Assembly: GCA_016722045.1 (NCBI GenBank)
Contig: JADKGY010000001.1
Coordinates: 1,116,001-1,180,000 of the forward strand
Length of the DNA stretch: 64,000 bases
Reading direction: 5' to 3'
Source: Candidatus Opimibacter skivensis
GTDB taxonomy: Bacteria; Bacteroidota; Bacteroidia; Chitinophagales; Saprospiraceae
A program made the position numbers and the translations under genes. Position 1 is the stretch's first letter, and each line of letters starts with the position of its first letter. The notes beneath the pieces were generated by a model. The model was not told the DNA's origin and searched no databases. It worked only from the letters and a program-made list of their open reading frames with translations. Positions 41,051 through 47,850 of this stretch are shown here, piece by piece.

Positions 41051-42052
41051 TCAGACGGCTCCAATACTTGTTATCATCGGCACATCTGCCATCGTGCGAA
41101 GGCCTGGTGCAGCTTTAAGGATTGAATGACATGCATTGAGGATGATAGAACAAGTCGCAACATCACCATGCACACCGCCCATGATACGTGAACGGATATG
41201 TGGAGTTCCGAATATTTCAATTTCATCATAAGATTCCAGTTCGCCGACGGAGGCCTGGAATGTAAGTTTGATGCGCTCTACTCCATTGACGATACCTGTT
41301 CCGGTTTGGCGAATTCCTGCAACTTGTCCGGACATGATGCGCAATGATTCAGTCACCACATTCCTTTCTGAGATGACCGCTTCAATTTTGTCTTCTGTTC
41401 GCTCCAGTATCCATCCTAATTGATGAGCGATAAAATGCATGGATTCAGACAGGCCGACATGGCGAAGGCTGCCTTCATTTTTCTTTTTTTCAAATTCGTC
41501 ATATGTCAGGCCGGCACCGATTTTTTTCTGAAAAGGGATTCGACGAAACTGGGCATCCTGATAACGACGCACTTCAATACGATCCACATGCTCACAAACG
41601 CCAGTAAGCATCGTGGGCAGAGTGTCCATCATAAAACCGGGATTAACACCTGTGCCAAGTATGGCTACATTTTTATCTTTTGCGGCCCGATCAATTGTCT
41701 CAGACCAGTCTTTTGAGCTATCCCATGGGAAGAACATTTCTTCGCAAGTAGTCACAACTGACAGACCTGCTTCGATGAGTGAGAGTAACTGTGGGCCGAT
41801 ACGCGGCAGATCGGAAACTGTAGCGAGGATAGCCACATTGACGTCCTTGATATCTGATATTTTATCTGAGATTAGGATTCCGGAAGCATCTATACCTGAA
41901 ATGGTACCCATATCCTTTCCTGTCATTGAAGGAGCGATATCGATGACATGCGTGATGATGATATCACGGCGCTTAAGGGCGTATTTGTAGATATTTATGC
42001 CAAGTGGTCCTGCGCCAATAAGGGCTGCGTTGATCGGAGTGTTGGTTTTCAT
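41051..42052 (-). CDS. DapB-fold dehydrogenase, 2,4-diaminopentanoate dehydrogenase-like
   Basis: A 333-residue NAD(P)-binding protein. The Rossmann N-terminus INAALIGAGPLGINIYKYAL is followed by ILATVSDLPRIGPQLLSLIE, VVTTCEEMFFPW and AILGTGVNPGFMMDTLP, the order found in 2,4-diaminopentanoate dehydrogenase (Ord) and related dihydrodipicolinate-reductase-fold enzymes. The C-half (GLSESMHFIAHQLGWILE, HGDVATCSIILNACHSI) fits that family. Ord acts in ornithine fermentation, but none of its partners (OraS/OraE, OrtA/B) is nearby, so another amino-acid-related substrate is possible. It is followed by acyP. Confidence 0.8.
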   Translation of the reverse strand: MKTNTPINAALIGAGPLGINIYKYALKRRDIIITHVIDIAPSMTGKDMGTISGIDASGILISDKISDIKDVNVAILATVSDLPRIGPQLLSLIEAGLSVVTTCEEMFFPWDSSKDWSETIDRAAKDKNVAILGTGVNPGFMMDTLPTMLTGVCEHVDRIEVRRYQDAQFRRIPFQKKIGAGLTYDEFEKKKNEGSLRHVGLSESMHFIAHQLGWILERTEDKIEAVISERNVVTESLRIMSGQVAGIRQTGTGIVNGVERIKLTFQASVGELESYDEIEIFGTPHIRSRIMGGVHGDVATCSIILNACHSILKAAPGLRTMADVPMITSIGAV

Positions 42053-42247
42053 AGAAGTTGACCTGAATTCAGTTTAATTGGGGGGTGAAAGTAGCTTAGA
42101 TTATGCAGATTTCACAGACCATAGAGCGCATAGCGAAGAGGAGAATGGTCGTAGCCTACAGTTGCTCGTTTCGTACAAAAGCACAAATTGCAGAGTGAAC
42201 AGGACGGATTAGATACAGGAAAGTCACTCTTTCCGCGTGATTTGGGC

Positions 42248-42273
42248 AAAAAAAAAGCCTCTGATTAGAGGCC
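42248..42273 (-). terminator. Intrinsic terminator after tRNA-Ser
   Basis: On the minus strand: GCCTCT, loop AATC, AGAGGC, followed by nine T residues. It begins 12 bases past the tRNA 3' end. Confidence 0.85.
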
Positions 42274-42284
42274 AACGAATTCTG

Positions 42285-42371
42285 CGGAGGAGGAGGGATT
42301 CGAACCCCCGAAGGCTTTTACACCTTGCCGGTTTTCAAGACCGGTGCAATCAACCGCTCTACCACTCCTCC
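42285..42371 (-). tRNA. tRNA-Ser (UGA anticodon)
   Basis: An 87-base class II tRNA. Acceptor arm GGAGGAG pairs with CTCCTCC with G as discriminator; the anticodon stem-loop CCGGTCTTGAAAACCGG exposes TGA; a long variable arm (about 15 bases, stem GCAAGGTGT...GCCTTC) is typical of serine tRNAs; the T-arm has GGTTCGAATCC. CCA is not encoded (sequence continues CAG). A terminator follows. It is the only RNA gene found. Confidence 0.95.
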
Positions 42372-42815
42372 GAAATTCTGATATCGGTACTTCTGAACGG
42401 GCGGCAAATATAGTAAAAAAGACCCCTGGACGAGACAGTAAAACACAACCTTCTGGTGGTGCCCCAAGACATCGTGGCACCACTAGTCGTGCCACGATGT
42501 CATAACCTGCTGTATATCAGTATCCACCCATGGTTTTTCGACACCAAAAAGTGGACGTTTTCTGCATTAAAATTAGTCTTGCTCACAACACAGAATTGTG
42601 CTGAAAACCTCTCTACCAAAAACCCATACAAAGGTTGCCCTTATTCGGAAATTCGATATTTCCAGTTGACTTTTGACATAGATCTAACCTTCTTACCATC
42701 GACCATTTCATGTTTTCCTAAAATACAATAAAGATGTTTTCCTAAAACATCCCGGGTTATCTCTGTCTCTCAGAAATATCGAGAATTCAATTATTTCTAA
42801 GAACTTGTCAACCTT
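42372..42815. other. Intergenic gap with palindrome copy and two ATGTTTTCCTAAAA units
   Basis: 42468-42501 is GACATCGTGGCACCACTAGT followed by CGTGCCACGATGTC, a one-mismatch copy of the 12701-12742 palindrome. 42712 and 42736 start two GTTTTCCTAAAA units like those at 31761-31857, here 24 bases apart and 65-105 bases upstream of the S4 gene. No open frame in this gap is supported. Confidence 0.65.
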
Positions 42816-43028
42816 ATGGAAACATTCGAACTACAAGGACATGAATACATCGAGCTTAATAAGCTTCTCAAGCGGAAGAACCTGGTCGAAACCGGAGGCG
42901 AGGCCAATATTTGCATTGAGAATGGGGAAGTAATGGTCAATGAGGTCGTGGAGACCCGTAAAAGGAATAAACTGAGAGATGGCTTTGTCGTGGAATTTCG
43001 GGAACAGAAAATTTTAATTAAAGCCTGA
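42816..43028 (+). CDS. S4 RNA-binding domain protein
   Basis: A 70-residue protein made of one S4 domain: YIELNKLLKRKNLVETGGEA followed by ENGEVMVNEVVETRKRNKLR, with the G-I--G-V-VNG-V-T-R pattern of YbcJ/RlbA-type proteins. Such small proteins bind structured RNA, probably ribosomal. The start ATG follows two units of the GTTTTCCTAAAA repeat by about 70 bases. The DUF5522-BtuF fusion gene starts 47 bases downstream on the same strand, so the two may be co-transcribed. Confidence 0.88.
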   Translation: METFELQGHEYIELNKLLKRKNLVETGGEANICIENGEVMVNEVVETRKRNKLRDGFVVEFREQKILIKA

Positions 43029-43074
43029 CGACTTCTGCCATTCGTGGCCAGGGTTAAAAGCTGTAATACATATT

Positions 43075-44007
43075 ATGTCACCGGAACTCGTCGAAGGCAC
43101 AGACTATTATATCAATGATCAAGGCTTGTGGGTTTTCACTGCTGAGTACCATCTGGCGAGAGGATATTGTTGCGGTAGCGGATGCTTACATTGTCCATAT
43201 ACCTCTGAAAGAGTTTCCCAATCAATACAATCTATAGATCAAATGGGGAATGAATTGTCAGTTCCTTTCCCACCAAAACGGATCATCTCATTAGTGCCTT
43301 CACAGACAGAACTCTTATTTGATCTGGGTCTTGAAAATGTGATTGTAGGTGTGACAAAATTTTGTGTACATCCCTTATCCGAAACAAAGTCGAAAGAAAA
43401 AATCGGCGGAACAAAAAAATTCAACATAGACAAAATCAGTGCACTGCAGCCGGATCTGATCATCGGAAATAAAGAAGAAAATTATCCGGAGGGCATTCAA
43501 ACTCTTCAGGAACATTTTCCGGTCTGGATGAGTGATATCCATACGCTTTCAGACGCCTGCTCGATGATAAGGGAAGTTGGGAAGATCACAAATCGAATGC
43601 AAATCGGAAATGACATCGCTGATGAGATCATAAAAAGTTTCGAATCTTTTGTCCCATTGAACAGTCAACTTCGTGCAGCATATTTTATCTGGAGCGAACC
43701 TTATATGGTGGCTGCGGGCGACACTTTTATTGATGAAATGATGAAGAAATTTGGAGTCACCAATGTTTTTGGTCACCTGACCCGTTATCCTGAAGTAAGT
43801 CTTGAAACTGTGATTGATCTCCAACCAGAATTAATATTTCTTTCTTCCGAGCCATATCCCTTTAATGAAAAACATATGGAAGCCTTTCAAAAATTACTCC
43901 CTTCCAGTAAAGTTATGATCGTCGATGGAGAATATTTTAGTTGGTATGGAAGCAGGCTGCTGCTGACACCCGGTTATTTTAAATCCTTAATAGCCAGATG
44001 TAGTTGA
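43075..44007 (+). CDS. DUF5522 fused to BtuF-like helical-backbone metal receptor
   Basis: A 310-residue protein. Residues 9-45 match the small DUF5522 family (YYINDQGLWVFTAEYHLARG, YCCGSGCLHCPY with four cysteines and a histidine). From about residue 58 it is a periplasmic-binding-protein fold of the BtuF/FhuD type: PKRIISLVPSQTELLFDLGL, DKISALQPDLIIGNKEEN, WSEPYMVAAGDTFIDEMM, PELIFLSSEPYPF. BtuF-like proteins capture vitamin B12 for an ABC importer, but there is no signal peptide and no transporter gene here, so the protein is presumably cytosolic. DUF5522 is usually a separate short gene; the fusion may be real or may come from a lost stop. An internal Met near residue 57 could start BtuF alone. 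Confidence 0.78.
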   Translation: MSPELVEGTDYYINDQGLWVFTAEYHLARGYCCGSGCLHCPYTSERVSQSIQSIDQMGNELSVPFPPKRIISLVPSQTELLFDLGLENVIVGVTKFCVHPLSETKSKEKIGGTKKFNIDKISALQPDLIIGNKEENYPEGIQTLQEHFPVWMSDIHTLSDACSMIREVGKITNRMQIGNDIADEIIKSFESFVPLNSQLRAAYFIWSEPYMVAAGDTFIDEMMKKFGVTNVFGHLTRYPEVSLETVIDLQPELIFLSSEPYPFNEKHMEAFQKLLPSSKVMIVDGEYFSWYGSRLLLTPGYFKSLIARCS

Positions 44008-44120
44008 TTCGTCCATTCACTATAAAATTGATTTGAATAGGATAATCATAAACAACTATCCATTCTATCGGTTATATATACACTTCCTCATTCTTGAGTG
44101 CACTCTAAATAGAATGTGGT

Positions 44121-44738
44121 ATGAAAATTTTCTTGTTTGTCAGCTTCGTTGTCGTATTAGTAGCATGTGGAAAAGATGATAACAATCCGGTATCGCCTTA
44201 TCCTGTCGCTTATGGATTTGATCATATCGATCAGACAAATGAAGGTCTTTATGTAGTCACTGCTGACAACTCCTTATCAGGGTTGCCCACATCCACAGGA
44301 CTATTTGGACAATATAAAGATTCGTTGAAAACAGAATTGCAAAAGGTGATTGCATCTAACTTAGATCTACAGGAGATTGAATTGACCAGTGAAACTGAAT
44401 TGCGGTTTCATTATATCTACCAGGGGCATTCGGTCATGACCCCTGCCACGTATACTATCGTCAATGGGGATATCATAATTGCAGATTCACTCTTCAACGA
44501 TATTGTATCCTACGATAAAGTAGCGGATCAGTTTAACCTCTGTGGTGTCACTGCCTTTGCTTTGCCCGGACCCAATGCGATTTTTCCATTAGGACCACCC
44601 TACTTTCAGTTTAATGTAGAAACATGTATTGATGGGCATGCCAACAGAGATTATGCGATGGATCTATTGATCTCAAAGAACCTGAAGCCGATGGATACTA
44701 TCGGAGTGTTGGTAACGAAATATATCTATACAAAGTAA
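44121..44738 (+). CDS. Lipoprotein of unknown function
   Basis: A 205-residue protein with a signal peptide and lipobox (FVVVLVACGKDDN; Cys at residue 16) followed by the acidic, flexible start typical of Bacteroidota lipoproteins. The remainder is beta-rich, with no recognised domain (ETELRFHYIYQGHSVMTPAT, VNGDIIIADSLFNDIV). It stands alone, with about 115 bases upstream. Its TAA stop runs directly into a GAGAGTGA array. Confidence 0.65.
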   Translation: MKIFLFVSFVVVLVACGKDDNNPVSPYPVAYGFDHIDQTNEGLYVVTADNSLSGLPTSTGLFGQYKDSLKTELQKVIASNLDLQEIELTSETELRFHYIYQGHSVMTPATYTIVNGDIIIADSLFNDIVSYDKVADQFNLCGVTAFALPGPNAIFPLGPPYFQFNVETCIDGHANRDYAMDLLISKNLKPMDTIGVLVTKYIYTK

Positions 44739-44795
44739 GAGAGAGTGAGAGAGTGAGAGAGCGAGAGAGCGAGAGAGTGAGAGAGCGAGAGAATG
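44737..44795. repeat. GAGAGTGA/GAGAGCGA octamer array
   Basis: About seven octamer units in which the fifth to seventh bases vary (GAGAGTGA, GAGAGCGA). It starts at the stop codon of the lipoprotein gene. The same array occurs at 36742-36776. Confidence 0.8.
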
Positions 44796-44857
44796 AGTTC
44801 TTATTTTTTACATGCAATTTTTTTTGTTAAAAAGCTTTACGCAACATTTCTGCATAT

Positions 44858-45601
44858 TCAGTCAGGTAACGGACTGTCTATTACAGCCCTCGCCGCTTTT
44901 TCAACATCATAATCAAACCGGATAAAGTCAACTTTTATACTCTCTTTGTCTGAAATGTTCGTATTCTCATTTATGGTCAACATCACATACCCACCCTGCG
45001 GATTCCCATCTTTAGGTTTTCCTACAGAACCAATGTTGATCGCATGACGGAAATGAGGTGCTCCATCTTTCTCTGAATTTAATATTCGATGATATGGCTT
45101 ATGCGTATGTCCGAAACAAAGAATATCGGCGTCTGCCTGTTCAATAATCCGAAGCAGACTTTTCTCCTCTCTGTCCTCAAAAAGATATTCGTTTATTTTC
45201 CTTGGACTACCATGGACTAGAAGTAGATTCAATTTGTCATCATTGAGTTGATACTCAACGCGGATATGTGCTGGCAATGTTCTTAGATATAAGCGCTCAT
45301 CCTCCTCCACTACACTATTGGTGTATGATATGGAAATTTTACCCATCTCCTTTTCACGTTCTGTCTTGTATGCACAACCACAATCATCGCTCATTCGTCC
45401 AATCCCAAAATCATAATTGCCCGCAATTGTGGGAATGTTTCTTTTACGAATTTCATTGATCACTTCATTAGGCCATACGTTGTACCCAACCAAATCTCCA
45501 AGACAATAGATGACATCAGGATGCTGTAGTTCAACATCTGCGAAGAAGGCTTCCAAAGCTGGGAGATTTGAATGGATATCAGAGAATAAAGCAATTTTCA
45601 T
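44858..45601 (-). CDS. Metallophosphoesterase of the arsenic cluster
   Basis: A 247-residue calcineurin-like phosphoesterase. The metal-site motifs are in order: ALFSDIHSNLPAL (D-H), CLGDLVGYNVWP (GD), GNYDFGIG (GN-D in place of GNHD), LVHGSPRKINEYL, and CFGHTHKPYHR (GHTH), with INIGSVGKPKDG at the end. Members of this subgroup with a DDCGC insert (here SDDCGCAYKT) are often found with arsM and arsR; the substrate is unknown. It follows arsM by 19 bases on the same strand and is probably co-transcribed. Confidence 0.85.
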   Translation of the reverse strand: MKIALFSDIHSNLPALEAFFADVELQHPDVIYCLGDLVGYNVWPNEVINEIRKRNIPTIAGNYDFGIGRMSDDCGCAYKTEREKEMGKISISYTNSVVEEDERLYLRTLPAHIRVEYQLNDDKLNLLLVHGSPRKINEYLFEDREEKSLLRIIEQADADILCFGHTHKPYHRILNSEKDGAPHFRHAINIGSVGKPKDGNPQGGYVMLTINENTNISDKESIKVDFIRFDYDVEKAARAVIDSPLPD

Positions 45602-45620
45602 TTACCGACGTTTGAAAGAA

Positions 45621-46463
45621 TTAATTGCAACAATCAGACCCACAGCATTCTTTTTCCTTTGGTTTTTCAGCATAAACCGTAATACTGAAGATGCCTGTTT
45701 TTCTAGCTCTGAAATCTGTGAGCTCCTTTTCGCTTAGGTAATTTATCAAAATATCATCTGGCAGATGAATTGATTTTTCCTTTTGCAGCAACACATTCTT
45801 GAATCCGTTGGCATGAATCATATTCAGGTATTCCTCTTTTTGGACAGCACCTGATACACATCCTGCATACATCTCAGCATCCTTTTGAAGAGATTCAGGA
45901 AGATTACCTACAAGCACAATATCAGATATACTAAAATGTCCACCCGGCTTAAGAGCCCGGAATATTTCTTTGAAAACATTGTTTTTATTTGGAACCAGAT
46001 TCAACACACAATTACTCACGATGACATCAGCTACATTGTCACTTACAGGCATCGATTCGATATCGCCTTGTCTGAATTCGACATTGTTGAAACCCAATTT
46101 CTCGGCATTGCTCCTGGCTTTATTGACCATAGCCGGTGTGAAGTCAATTCCGATTACTTTACCCGTGTCACCGGTTTCGGCCAGGGCAACAAAACAATCA
46201 TTGCCTGCACCGCTGCCGAGATCTATCACGGTATCGCCTTTTTTGATTTTGGCAAACTGGGTGGGCAAACCACATCCCAGACCAAGATCAGCATCTGCCA
46301 GATAGCCACCCAATTCCGTGTAGTCTTCACTCATGATATTATACACTTCCGTAGAGCAGCAGCCCGACCCACAACAAGAGGCCTGGTTAGATTCTTTATC
46401 CTGTAAGGCAATCTCGCTATACTTCTGTCTTACGACTTCCTTTAATAGTTCGTCATTATTCAT
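45621..46463 (-). CDS. arsM: Arsenite S-adenosylmethionine methyltransferase
   Basis: A 280-residue class I methyltransferase. SAM site DLGSGAGNDCFVA at 81-93, DFTPAMV at 107-113. The arsenic-binding cysteines expected of ArsM are present: C64 (GLGCG), C152 (SNCVLNL) and C202 (YAGCVSGA). Two extra cysteine clusters frame the protein, CCGSGCC at 30-36 and CCGSDCC at 273-279. It methylates As(III) to mono-, di- and trimethyl products, which detoxifies it. It lies between arsR and the metallophosphoesterase gene; an ArsR-type half-palindrome lies about 40 bases upstream, so it may have its own promoter. Confidence 0.93.
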   Translation of the reverse strand: MNNDELLKEVVRQKYSEIALQDKESNQASCCGSGCCSTEVYNIMSEDYTELGGYLADADLGLGCGLPTQFAKIKKGDTVIDLGSGAGNDCFVALAETGDTGKVIGIDFTPAMVNKARSNAEKLGFNNVEFRQGDIESMPVSDNVADVIVSNCVLNLVPNKNNVFKEIFRALKPGGHFSISDIVLVGNLPESLQKDAEMYAGCVSGAVQKEEYLNMIHANGFKNVLLQKEKSIHLPDDILINYLSEKELTDFRARKTGIFSITVYAEKPKEKECCGSDCCN

Positions 46464-46499
46464 TTCTACGAATTTTGGATTTTATAAAATTTCGACTTA

Positions 46500-46515
46500 A
46501 TCGTAATATACCGAT
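46500..46515 (-). promoter_or_regulatory. Second ArsR-type operator, upstream of arsM
   Basis: ATCGTAATATACCGAT, a partial match to ATCGCAATATTACGAT just upstream of arsR (13 of 16 positions shared, palindromic at six of eight pairs). It lies 37 bases upstream of the arsM start and in the arsR-arsM gap, which suggests separate ArsR control of arsM. Confidence 0.6.
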
Positions 46516-46533
46516 AATACAGGACAAAAAAAA

Positions 46534-46860
46534 TCAACAACATTTTGATGCCCCATAACTCATAAAAAGGCCATTCAGAAGGTTCCTGGCTATTTCCCAT
46601 TCCTTTTCATCTACACAATAACAAACCTTTACTCCTTCGATATCGCCTTTTATCAATCCGGACTCCTTCAATTCCTTCAGATGCTGAGAGATAGTGGATT
46701 GTGACAATGGCAACTCATCCACAATATCACCACAAATACAAGTCTGCTTCTGGATCAATAGCTTCAATATGGCCACTCTGGCCGGGTGTGCAAGCGCCTT
46801 TGCATACTTTGCCAGCCGGTTGTCCTTCACTGAAAATTCATCTGATTTCGTCGCGCCCAT
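46534..46860 (-). CDS. arsR: ArsR-family arsenic-responsive repressor
   Basis: A 108-residue winged-helix repressor. KYAKALAHPARVAILKLLIQ is the ArsR helix, and LSQSTISQHLKELKESGLIK is the DNA-recognition helix-turn-helix, followed by the wing (GDIEGVKVCYCVDE). Cysteines at TCICGD (36 and 38 region), VCYC and the C-terminal SKCC are candidate As(III)-sensing ligands; the classic CVCDL motif is replaced by CICGD. It releases DNA when As(III) binds, inducing itself and arsM. Its start is directly next to an ArsR operator, so it should be autoregulated. Confidence 0.88.
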   Translation of the reverse strand: MGATKSDEFSVKDNRLAKYAKALAHPARVAILKLLIQKQTCICGDIVDELPLSQSTISQHLKELKESGLIKGDIEGVKVCYCVDEKEWEIARNLLNGLFMSYGASKCC

Positions 46861-46872
46861 ATTCCTGATTGT

Positions 46873-46888
46873 ATCGCAATATTACGAT
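46873..46888 (-). promoter_or_regulatory. ArsR operator upstream of arsR
   Basis: ATCGCAATATTACGAT, a 16-base palindrome with one mismatched pair, matching the known ArsR/SmtB operator type ATCGCAATATTGCGAT. It lies 13 bases upstream of the arsR start codon. A second related site is at 46500-46515. Confidence 0.75.
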
Positions 46889-47100
46889 TAATATGGATAA
46901 GGTGGGCATTTTTATCAAACTTTAACGTTTGCGATTTATTCAGGAATATTCAAGAGCCTTGGAATAAACCCATAGCTAGAGGGGAAATAAAATACATTAA
47001 CATAACCCTATCAACCATGGTCTGGAATTTATATATCTTTCCGACCTCAGTCTATTAGTGACTGGTTCCAGCGCATTTTTCACCTCTAACCAAATTAACT

Positions 47101-47574
47101 ATGAAATTCTACTTCTCCTCCTTGTTTACAATGCTGTCTTTGTTCCTTTTCAGCACAGCTGTTCAGGCACAAACAGACATGGAATGGGACACCCACGGCG
47201 TCGGATTTTCCGTACCTGATAATTTTAAAATAGAGACCAATAATGCGGAAGAATTTACCGCCAGCAATGATAATCTCTATCTCAGTATTCTACCTATCCA
47301 GGATGAGACGATTACTAAAGATGATCTGGCTGATGCAGTTGATGCATTTGCGAAAGAACTTCAGTATGACCGCGTTCAGGAAGGTTCTGAAATTGATATT
47401 GATGATTTTACCGGTTACTATATCAAGGGCAGGAAAGATCATGCTAATGCTGTCCTTCTGGCCTTGCTTGATAAGGAAAGCAGCACAAATCTACTGGTCG
47501 TCATCGTTTATGCAGATGGGTATGAAAACAATGCTATCAAAATCGCCAAGAGCTTTTATGCCTACGATAAATAG
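47101..47574 (+). CDS. Secreted protein of unknown function
   Basis: A 157-residue protein with a clear signal peptide (MKFYFSSLFTMLSLFLFST, cleavage after VQAQ). The mature part begins GVGFSVPDNFKIETNNAEEF, the pattern of small exported proteins with a PsbP/LpqN-like stress-and-transport fold, and ends with a helix (NNAIKIAKSFYAYDK). No catalytic residues are evident. It is followed by a strong terminator, so it is a single-gene unit separate from the TIR gene downstream. The upstream region up to 46873 has no other gene. Confidence 0.6.
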   Translation: MKFYFSSLFTMLSLFLFSTAVQAQTDMEWDTHGVGFSVPDNFKIETNNAEEFTASNDNLYLSILPIQDETITKDDLADAVDAFAKELQYDRVQEGSEIDIDDFTGYYIKGRKDHANAVLLALLDKESSTNLLVVIVYADGYENNAIKIAKSFYAYDK

Positions 47575-47606
47575 GTCTTAAAAAAATAGCTTCCCAGCTT
47601 TAAGAG

Positions 47607-47642
47607 ACGGGCGCTTGCAGTGATGTAAGTGCCCGTTTTTTT
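47607..47642 (+). terminator. Intrinsic terminator
   Basis: ACGGGCGCTT, a 10-base loop, AAGTGCCCGT, followed by seven T residues. One G-T pair is in the stem. It lies 32 bases past the stop of the secreted-protein gene and isolates it from the TIR gene downstream. Confidence 0.93.
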
Positions 47643-47850
47643 CAATAGGCAATTGCCATTTTCACCCCTGCACTTTTGCAAAGTGCTTCCCTTGTGTGCT
47701 TCGCAACCCCGGGGAATGAAACGGCAGGATTTTCAATTTCATATTGCCTATTGCTCATTGCCTTTTGTTTGTTGCCTATTGATTTTTGCTAATTGCCAAT
47801 TGCTTATTGTTATTTGCTCTATGCTTTTCATATATTCGCATAAGCGCCCG
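47643..47850. repeat. ATTGCCTATTG-type array upstream of the TIR gene
   Basis: 47742-47820 is built of CCTATTGCT, CATTGCC, GCCTATTGATT and TTGCCAATTGC words, the reverse complements of the CAATAAG words found at 62406-62440. The TIR-domain ORF is open through this DNA, but no coding signal supports extending the protein into it. Confidence 0.65.

Noticed and set aside
42265..42495. 76-residue minus-strand frame over the tRNA
   Set aside because: It reads through the tRNA-Ser gene and the palindrome; not protein-coding.
47629..47850. 74-residue N-terminal extension of the TIR protein
   Set aside because: The DNA is a terminator followed by a CCTATTG array; the TIR domain begins right after the ATG at 47851.
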